Of a DNA stretch of 5,668 nucleotides, positions 1-5,144 are shown piece after piece. The DNA comes from Bacteroidota bacterium (GTDB taxonomy: Bacteria; Bacteroidota; Bacteroidia; Bacteroidales; Prolixibacteraceae). The translations under genes and the position numbers were made by a program. The notes under the pieces are model-generated. The model was given only the letters and a program-made list of their open reading frames with translations. It ran no database searches and was not told the DNA's origin. Each line of letters begins with the position of its first letter. The first letter of the stretch is position 1. The stretch is taken from assembly GCA_030691295.1 (NCBI GenBank), contig JAUYEQ010000326.1, forward strand, positions 1-5,668. The letters are read 5' to 3'.

Positions 1-119
1 AAAGGGTAAAATCTGAATAACCGCGGGTGTAGTGAAATGGAACCCGTGGATAAAAGTACAAGTGAACACAAGGCGCATCCAACAATGAAGTTTGAAAAAT
101 AAAGCTGTATGCGCCGCAT
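1..119. repeat. Hairpin repeat, array 1 unit A (identical to unit B)
   Basis: This is the first of two identical 119-bp units; every base matches 226-344. It contains two stems. H1 pairs ccgcgggt (21-28) with acccgtgg (42-49); it has 8 pairs including one G-U when read as + strand RNA. H2 pairs ggcgcat (72-78) with atgcgcc (109-115), 7 perfect pairs. The first seven bases look like the 3' arm of a further stem (H5, complete at 219-233), so the array is cut by the window edge and may continue upstream. No convincing gene lies here. Minus-strand open frames across the repeat look like by-products of its composition. Confidence 0.93.
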
Positions 120-225
120 GTAGAAATCAAATTAAGAATTGAAGTTTAACCGCTATGCGGTAAAAATTTACCTTGATGATTGTTTCTACAATACTAAAAT
201 CGCTACGCGATAAAGCAGTACCCTG
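120..225. repeat. Conserved 106-bp linker of array 1
   Basis: This linker joins units A and B and recurs at 3643-3748 with the same length and about six substitutions. An outer stem pairs tgtagaaa (119-126) with tttctaca (183-190). Inside it is H3, accgc/gcggt with a tat loop (149-161). Two more hairpins follow: H4, atcgc/gcgat with a tac loop (199-211), and H5, taccct/agggta with a gaa loop (219-233), which runs into unit B. With H1 and H2, each 225-bp period holds about six potential stems. Confidence 0.9.
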
Positions 226-344
226 AAAGGGTAAAATCTGAATAACCGCGGGTGTAGTGAAATGGAACCCGTGGATAAAAGTACAAGTGAACACAAGGCG
301 CATCCAACAATGAAGTTTGAAAAATAAAGCTGTATGCGCCGCAT
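226..344. repeat. Hairpin repeat, array 1 unit B
   Basis: This is an exact 119-bp copy of 1-119 at a period of 225 bp. H1 arms are at 246-253 and 267-274, and H2 arms at 297-303 and 334-340. The identity ends sharply at gccgcat (338-344), after which the sequence is unrelated. It lies 163 bp before the GH2 start codon, so it may be transcribed as part of that gene's long leader. A perfect copy suggests recent tandem duplication or gene conversion. Confidence 0.93.
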
Positions 345-507
345 AATTTTATAATCAAAAAAGCAACATGAAACGAACATGCCGCGGAATTAATTTCAAA
401 GGAGGCGGCACAAAAAGGAATGAAAATATAGTTTGAAGTGGAATCCTCCTGACATGGAGTTCCATGAGAACGCTTAATAATCAATTAATTAATAATAATA
501 TTTTTGA
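345..507 (+). promoter_or_regulatory. Structured leader upstream of the GH2 gene
   Basis: This non-coding stretch separates array 1 from the GH2 start. It has several local signals. A strong Shine-Dalgarno-like aaaggagg at 398-405 is too far from the gene to serve it. Its aggagg (400-405) is perfectly complementary to cctcct (445-450). The same cctcct region can instead form a stem at 439-464 (tggaa/ttcca plus ctcc/ggag, with a 2-nt bulge). The 14-mer catggagttccatg (453-466) is a near-perfect palindrome that could be an operator. Two tiny open frames, MKI (420-431) and MEFHENA (454-477), may be chance. The final 30 bp are very AT-rich, which fits SD-independent initiation in Bacteroidota. 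No complete promoter with correct spacing was found. A regulatory role is inferred. Confidence 0.4.
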
Positions 508-3459
508 ATGAAATCTGATAACCTAATTTATCTTTTTCTCTTATTTCTGAATTTTGGATTTGCTGAAAGCTCAGCTCCAACCCAAAAGCAAACCCTTTTC
601 CTTTCGGGAACCGACAACACCCACACCAAAACATGGGAGTTTTTCTGCACATCAGGACGAAACAGCGGAGTCTGGTCGAAGATTGAAGTGCCGTCACATT
701 GGGAACAGCAGGGTTTTGGCGAGTACGATTATGGTCGCGATTACCGCACCTATGGCAAAAAATTTAAGTTTGCCGACGAAAAAGGAATGTACAAATATGC
801 GTTTCAGGTTCCGGATGACTGGAAAAACCGAAAGGTTTTTATTGTCTTCGAAGGTTCGATGACCGACACCGAAGTGAAAATCAACGGACAACTGGCAGGA
901 GATATTCATCAGGGCGCGTTTTACCAATTCAAGTATGACATTACCGATAAGCTGAAATTCGGGAAGGAAAATTTGCTCGAAGCTACTGTCAGCAAAATGT
1001 CAGCCGACAAGTCGGTGAACAGTGCCGAGCGTTTTGCCGATTACTGGGTGTTTGGCGGAATTTTCCGTCCGGTTTACCTCGAAGCTTTTCCGGAGGAACA
1101 CCTGGAAAGGGTTGCCATCGATGCCAAAGCCGACGGTTCATTCGCGATGGATGTTTTCCCCAAAAACCTGAAAGGAAAACGAAATGTGGTCGCCGAATTG
1201 CTGGATGCACAAAATAAAGTGGTTGCCACCTGCAATGCAGCCGCAAACAGTACCGATTCGCTTATTACTTTAAACTGCAAAGTTGCCAGTCCAGACTGCT
1301 GGACTGCCGAAACGCCCAACCGTTATTCGGTTCGTGTTTCGCTGAAGGACGGCAAAAATGAATTGTATCGCACCACCGAAAAATTTGGCTTTCGCACGAT
1401 TGAAATCCGGCAGGGCGATGGCATTTATCTGAATGGAACTAAAATCAAGATGAAAGGCATCAACCGTCATGCGTTCTGGCCTGAAACCGGCCGTTGCTTG
1501 AACAATCAGATCAATCTGGACGATGTGAAGCTGATGAAAGCCATGAACATGAACGCGGTGCGTTGTGCGCATTATCCGCCCGACAAAAGTTTCCTCAATT
1601 ACTGCGATTCGCTGGGTTTGTATGTACTCGACGAGTTGGCGGGCTGGCAAAATGCCTACGCCACAGCTCCCGGAGCGAAGCTGGTTAAAGAAATGGTGAT
1701 TCGCGACTTAAATCATCCTTCGATTATTTTCTGGAGCAACGGAAACGAAGGCGGAACCAACAAGGAATTGGACGATGATTTTGCCATTTACGACAAATCG
1801 AACCGGCCGGTTATTCATGCGCATCACCGACCCGGAAACGATTTTAATGGCATCGATTGCAACCACTACGAAACGTATTACAGCTCGAAAAAAATATTTG
1901 CAGAAGGCAAAATATACATGCCTACCGAGTTTCTGCATGCGCAGGACGATGGCGGTGGCGCTGCCGGACTGGAAGATTTCTGGGAACTTTTTTGGAAAAC
2001 GCCCAATGCCGGTGGAGGTTTTCTTTGGGTTTTAGGAGATGAAGGTATCGTCCGCACCGATTTGAACGGATTTATTGATGTCAACCGGTTAAATGCACCC
2101 GATGGAGTGCTTGGTCCTCACCGCGAAAAAGAAGGCAGTTTTTACGCCATCCGCGAAATTTATTGCCCGGTAAAAATCAGCATAAAAAAACTTCCGGAGC
2201 AATTCGACGGTAAAATTCCGATTGAAAACCGCTACCATTTTACGAACCTGAAAGATTGCCGTTTTGAATGGCAACTGGTGAATTTCAGCACGGTGACTGA
2301 TCGCCAAGCTTCGCATAAGGTTATGAAAAGCGGTATCCTTGCCAGCCCTGATGTCAAACCTCTGGAACAAGGCTTCCTCGACTTCGGTCTCCGGTCTTCG
2401 GACTCCGGTCTCCCTTCCGACTACAAAAAATACGATGCCCTTTACCTGAAAGTGTTTGACCGTTCGGGCGATGAAATTTATTGCTACAGTTGGAAAATTG
2501 GAGGCAACCTGCGCGCTGTTTCGCAACTCGTGAAAATGGACATCAGCGAACAGGAAAAGCAGCAGCGCGAAAAGTTAAAAGCTGCCGGAATTGAAGCCGA
2601 CAATATTTTGCCCATTGAGCAGCAATCGGGCGATTTATCCAAAGAAACAGGCAATGCAGAACTAACAGAAAATGATAGTCTTTATACCCTGAAAGCCTCC
2701 GGAATTGCGGTGACTTTCAGTAAAAAAGACGGCAAAATCCGGAAGGTCGCCAACGATTTAGGCTTGCCACTTCCGTTTGGAAACGGGCCGGTTTTGGTGA
2801 GTGGAAATGCTCGGTTGGAAAGCATTAAACCTGTAAAAACCGACAAAAGCTATTCGTTGGAAATGAGTTATTCCGGCGATATGAAAAAAGTAATCTGGAC
2901 CATGTTCAGCAGTGGTTGGCTGGCGATGGATTACGAATATCAGGTGGCGGTCGAGCAGAAATTCTGCGGAATCAGTTTTGATTTTCCGGAATCGGATGTG
3001 ATTGGCGCCAAATGGCTGGGCAAAGGGCCGGCGCATGTATGGAAAAACCGTACTGCCGGTGGTGTGCTCGATGTGTACCAGCGCATGTACAACAACCGTT
3101 TGCCAGCCGATAACAGTTGGGGATTGCCGCAATTCAAAGGCTATTTTTCTGAAGTGTCATGGATGGAATTCAATACGGTTGACGGCAAATTTTCCGTGGT
3201 AGCGCAGGATGATGATCTCTTTGTGCGCCTGTTTAATTTCTACGGAATTTCAGGTCCGAAAAATTACCCGGAATTGCCGGTTGGCGACATTTCGTTTCTG
3301 GATGCCATTCCACCGGTTGGTACCAAACTGGCCATGGGCATTAGCAACGATACCTGGAACCTTGGACCAATGGGCGAATTCAACAAAATGGACAAACCCG
3401 TAAAACGAACACTGTATTTTTATTTTGGAATATCCCCATCCCCATCCCTTCCCCAATAG
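508..3459 (+). CDS. Exported family GH2 glycosidase, LacZ-type beta-galactosidase architecture
   Basis: This 983-residue protein likely hydrolyses a terminal beta-linked sugar, probably beta-galactoside, in the periplasm. It has a hydrophobic Sec-type signal at residues 1-19 or 1-23. Domains follow LacZ order: jelly-roll sugar-binding domain about 40-195 (DYW...GGIFR at 178-187), Ig-like domain about 198-297, TIM barrel about 298-560, a second Ig-like domain about 565-670, a charged linker about 677-722, and a beta-sandwich like the LacZ small-chain domain about 724-973. Barrel landmarks are GINRH (317-321), NAVRCAHYP (349-357), the general acid/base E414 in GNEGG, the nucleophile E474 in PTEF, and FLWVLGDEG (505-513). 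LacZ has about 1023 residues, so this is full length. The ATG at 508 directly starts the signal peptide. Oddities are a low-complexity insert at 627-637 and a tail (975-983) read from a hairpin across the stop. The exact substrate is uncertain; LacZ Asp201 appears not to be conserved. Confidence 0.92.
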   Translation: MKSDNLIYLFLLFLNFGFAESSAPTQKQTLFLSGTDNTHTKTWEFFCTSGRNSGVWSKIEVPSHWEQQGFGEYDYGRDYRTYGKKFKFADEKGMYKYAFQVPDDWKNRKVFIVFEGSMTDTEVKINGQLAGDIHQGAFYQFKYDITDKLKFGKENLLEATVSKMSADKSVNSAERFADYWVFGGIFRPVYLEAFPEEHLERVAIDAKADGSFAMDVFPKNLKGKRNVVAELLDAQNKVVATCNAAANSTDSLITLNCKVASPDCWTAETPNRYSVRVSLKDGKNELYRTTEKFGFRTIEIRQGDGIYLNGTKIKMKGINRHAFWPETGRCLNNQINLDDVKLMKAMNMNAVRCAHYPPDKSFLNYCDSLGLYVLDELAGWQNAYATAPGAKLVKEMVIRDLNHPSIIFWSNGNEGGTNKELDDDFAIYDKSNRPVIHAHHRPGNDFNGIDCNHYETYYSSKKIFAEGKIYMPTEFLHAQDDGGGAAGLEDFWELFWKTPNAGGGFLWVLGDEGIVRTDLNGFIDVNRLNAPDGVLGPHREKEGSFYAIREIYCPVKISIKKLPEQFDGKIPIENRYHFTNLKDCRFEWQLVNFSTVTDRQASHKVMKSGILASPDVKPLEQGFLDFGLRSSDSGLPSDYKKYDALYLKVFDRSGDEIYCYSWKIGGNLRAVSQLVKMDISEQEKQQREKLKAAGIEADNILPIEQQSGDLSKETGNAELTENDSLYTLKASGIAVTFSKKDGKIRKVANDLGLPLPFGNGPVLVSGNARLESIKPVKTDKSYSLEMSYSGDMKKVIWTMFSSGWLAMDYEYQVAVEQKFCGISFDFPESDVIGAKWLGKGPAHVWKNRTAGGVLDVYQRMYNNRLPADNSWGLPQFKGYFSEVSWMEFNTVDGKFSVVAQDDDLFVRLFNFYGISGPKNYPELPVGDISFLDAIPPVGTKLAMGISNDTWNLGPMGEFNKMDKPVKRTLYFYFGISPSPSLPQ
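2383..2411. repeat. Short low-complexity tandem repeat inside the GH2 gene
   Basis: The 9-mer ctccggtct occurs at 2389-2397 and again at 2403-2411, a period of 14 bp, with related ttcggtct just before. It encodes residues about 627-637 (GLRSSDSGLPS), a serine/glycine-rich loop in the second Ig-like domain. The period of 14 is not a multiple of three, so the two copies are read in different frames, yet the surrounding reading frame is intact. It looks like a small repeat tolerated in a surface loop. Confidence 0.5.
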
Positions 3460-3466
3460 GGAAGGG
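3446..3466 (+). terminator. C/G-rich hairpin across the GH2 stop codon (possible weak terminator)
   Basis: The arms cccttccc (3446-3453) and gggaaggg (3459-3466) pair perfectly over 8 bp with a 5-nt loop. The stop codon TAG (3457-3459) sits in the loop and first stem base. Only ttt follows at 3474-3476, so this is not a classical intrinsic terminator. It may act as a 3' end stabiliser or be a dispersed palindromic repeat. The preceding C-rich run supplies the last residues, SPSPSLPQ, which fall outside the GH2 fold. The following 50 bp, up to the second array, show nothing recognisable. Confidence 0.45.
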
Positions 3467-3518
3467 GGCAGGTCTTTGGTGATTATAGATGCTAGCTCAT
3501 TGAAAGTTGAGTGTATTC

Positions 3519-3642
3519 ACCCCAACGGGGTAAAATTTGAATAACCGCGGGTGTAGTGAAACGGAACCCGTGGTTAAAGAAACGAATAAAACAAGGCGCA
3601 TTCAACAAAGATGATTGAAACAAAACGCTGTATGTGCCGCAT
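3519..3642. repeat. Hairpin repeat, array 2 unit C
   Basis: This unit is homologous to A and B from 3525, with the preceding H5 stem (3519-3531) included. H5 here is acccc/ggggt with an aac loop, where array 1 has accct/agggt: a C-G pair replaces a T-A pair, a compensatory change. H1 is intact and can extend to 11 pairs (taaccgcgggt with acccgtggtta). H2 is ggcgcat with atgtgcc, one G-U pair as + strand RNA. The sequence between H1 and H2 and the H2 loop have diverged more than the stems. Confidence 0.85.
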
Positions 3643-3748
3643 GTAGAAATCAAATTAAGCATTGAAGTTTAACCACTACGCGGTATAAATTTCCCTTGAT
3701 GATCGTTTCTACAATACTAAAATCGCTACGCGATAAAGCAGTACCCTG
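3643..3748. repeat. Conserved 106-bp linker of array 2
   Basis: This has the same length as the array 1 linker (120-225) and differs at about six positions. The outer stem tgtagaaa (3642-3649) with tttctaca (3706-3713) and hairpin H4 (atcgc/gcgat) are unchanged. H3 is weakened: ccac tac gcgg has an A-C mismatch on the + strand but a G-U pair on the minus strand. H5 is identical to that of array 1 and leads into unit D. Confidence 0.85.
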
Positions 3749-3866
3749 AAAGGGTGAAATTTGAATAACCGCGGGTGTAGTGAAACGGAACCCGTGGATA
3801 AAGAAACGAAGAAAACAAGGCGCATTGGCAAATGATGATTGAAACAGAATGCTGTAAGCGCCGCAA
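3749..3866. repeat. Hairpin repeat, array 2 unit D
   Basis: This is the second unit of array 2, 224 bp after unit C. H1 is intact (ccgcgggt with acccgtgg). H2 is reduced to ggcgc with gcgcc. It shares aacgga and aagaaacga with unit C rather than with A or B, so units resemble their array partner most. The unit ends 26 bp before the probable ATG of the downstream gene; an open frame can be extended back into it from a TTG at 3839, but that is unlikely to be translated. Confidence 0.85.
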
Positions 3867-3892
3867 ACATAAAACCAAATTCTAAAAAGAAA

Positions 3893-5065
3893 ATGGCTGA
3901 CGATCAAAGTTTCAATAATATGCAAAACCAACGCGACCGTGTCCGCCCCCTTGTGGGGGAGTTAGAGGGGGCTTGGGGTTTGTCGCGACGAAAATTCATC
4001 CAACAAACCTTTTTTGCCGGAGGTGCTTTATTAACTTCCGGAATCGCTGGTTTTGCCGCAATTCCGGATAAAACCTATTCAAAAAAAGACATTTCTGCTT
4101 TTGCCAAACGCCTGAAACAATTGGGGAGAATACTTGAACTGGAAGGATATTACGTTTGGGGAACCAGTCCGATTGTGGCTCCGGACGGAAAAATACACGT
4201 GTTCTTTTCACGCTGGGATTCCAAGAAAGGAATGGGAGGTTGGATTAACAGTTCGGAAATTGCCCATGCCGTGGCAGAAAAACCTGAAGGTCCGTATTCT
4301 GAAATTGAAACAATTCTTGCCCCGCGTGGCGAAGGTTTTTTCGATGGAACAACCTGCCATAATCCGCACATTCAGCTGGTTGACGGAAAGTACTGTCTGT
4401 TTTACATCGGCAATTCAAATAAGAAGACAGATACCAAACGCATCGGCCTGGCCACCGCCGACTCGTTGTCCGGCCCATGGGTGCGACCGGATAAACCTTT
4501 GCTTGAAGTGGGTTCGGTAGGTTCGTGGGACGATCATTGTACCTCGAATCCGGCATTTTTGAAACATCCGAACGGGCAATACTGGCTGTACTACAAATCG
4601 TGGAATACGGAAGAGTATGATCATCCGGTCGATCCTGCCATTCGCGGAAACCGCAAATACGGGTTGGCCATTGCCGATAAATTGGAGGGGCCATACATAA
4701 AATATTCAGGAAACCCGATTCTGGATTATTCAAAATTCGGAAATAACCGACAATTGGAAGATGGCAATGTTTTCATGGAAAATGGACGGTATTACATGCT
4801 GGCGCGCGACATGGGGCGTTTCGACCACGAAGTGGGCATCATCCTCGAATCGAAGGATGGCATTCACTGGTCGGAACCAAAGATCAGCTATTTCGGCTAC
4901 AGTCATTATTTGCAGCAACCACTGGCACCGTCGCATCTGAAGAAATATGGCAGGTTCGAACGCCCACAAATCCTGATGCAAAACGGAAAGTCAACGCATC
5001 TGTTTGTGGCTACGCAGGGTGGAAAGTTCATGACCTCGACGAATTTTGTGTTTGAAGTAAAATGA
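3893..5065 (+). CDS. Tat-exported five-bladed beta-propeller glycosidase, GH43-like
   Basis: This 390-residue protein probably hydrolyses a glycosidic bond in the periplasm, acting on a side-chain or terminal sugar. A twin-arginine motif SRRKFIQ (31-37) precedes a hydrophobic stretch (40-56) ending in GFAA. The mature part shows repeated propeller blades, each with a D/N-G turn followed by an aromatic strand: GTSPIVAPDGKIHVFF (from 90), HNPHIQLVDGKYCLFY (from 156), SNPAFLKHPNGQYWLYY (from 218), LEDGNVFMENGRYYML (from 288), ERPQILMQNG (from 356). This resembles GH43 and related propellers such as GH117. The usual Asp-Pro of blade 1 reads Ser-Pro, and blade 3 reads Asn-Pro. Acid candidates are D213/D214, E289/D290 and E356. 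ATG 3893 is preferred; ATG 3920 and TTG 3980 (giving a protein starting MSRRKF) are alternatives. Family membership is likely; the substrate is unknown. Confidence 0.82.
   Translation: MADDQSFNNMQNQRDRVRPLVGELEGAWGLSRRKFIQQTFFAGGALLTSGIAGFAAIPDKTYSKKDISAFAKRLKQLGRILELEGYYVWGTSPIVAPDGKIHVFFSRWDSKKGMGGWINSSEIAHAVAEKPEGPYSEIETILAPRGEGFFDGTTCHNPHIQLVDGKYCLFYIGNSNKKTDTKRIGLATADSLSGPWVRPDKPLLEVGSVGSWDDHCTSNPAFLKHPNGQYWLYYKSWNTEEYDHPVDPAIRGNRKYGLAIADKLEGPYIKYSGNPILDYSKFGNNRQLEDGNVFMENGRYYMLARDMGRFDHEVGIILESKDGIHWSEPKISYFGYSHYLQQPLAPSHLKKYGRFERPQILMQNGKSTHLFVATQGGKFMTSTNFVFEVK
3945..3972. repeat. G/C-run palindromic repeat in the 5' end of the GH43-like gene
   Basis: ccccc (3946-3950) pairs with ggggg (3955-3959) across a ttgt loop. 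Alternatively gccccc (3945-3950) pairs with gggggc (3967-3972). It encodes residues about 18-27, just before the Tat motif, in a segment that does not resemble a normal signal-peptide n-region. Similar C-run/G-run hairpins are common between genes in Bacteroidota, so this looks like a dispersed repeat accepted in frame, or one lying in the untranslated leader if translation starts at TTG 3980. Confidence 0.6.
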
Positions 5066-5102
5066 AAATAAACAAATAGGCAAATAGAACACATAGTTTT
5101 TA

Positions 5103-5129
5103 AATCTGTGAAAATCTGTGTAATCTGTG
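5103..5129. repeat. Triple aatctgtg repeat upstream of the esterase gene
   Basis: Perfect copies of aatctgtg lie at 5103-5110, 5113-5120 and 5122-5129, spaced 10 and 9 bp apart, about one helical turn. They end 15 bp before the esterase ATG, in the 79-bp gap after the GH43-like gene. The motif (acagatt on the other strand) belongs to a short dispersed repeat that I recall from many bacterial genomes. Helical phasing would also fit a protein-binding site. No hairpin terminator is seen in this gap, so transcription probably continues from the upstream gene. Confidence 0.65.
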
Positions 5130-5144
5130 GTAAAAAAGTTTAAA

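Noticed and set aside
1..344. CRISPR array.
   Set aside because: The repeated units are 119 bp, the linker itself is conserved rather than unique, and there are only two units per array with no cas genes in the window.
380..410. Hairpin tgccgc/gcggca considered as a terminator for an upstream gene.
   Set aside because: The stem is only 6 bp with a 19-nt loop and no T-run follows.
203..484. Minus-strand open frame across array 1, similar to one at 3650-3931 across array 2.
   Set aside because: Their similarity follows from the shared repeat DNA. They have no recognisable domain or start context, and the stem structure explains the conservation better than coding.
499..506. Exact match to the Bacteroidota -7 promoter consensus TAnnTTTG (tatttttg).
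   Set aside because: It lies one base before the GH2 ATG, so transcription would start inside the gene, and no TTG element lies at the required distance upstream. It is likely chance in AT-rich DNA.
2089..2526. Long minus-strand open frames inside the GH2 gene (also 2758-3132, 1270-1650, and 4245-4733 inside the propeller gene).
   Set aside because: They oppose strongly supported enzyme genes with intact motifs and show no domain or signal of their own.
3839..3892. Extended start (TTG 3839) for the GH43-like gene.
   Set aside because: It begins inside repeat unit D, adds 18 residues with no signal features, and ATG 3893 is available downstream.
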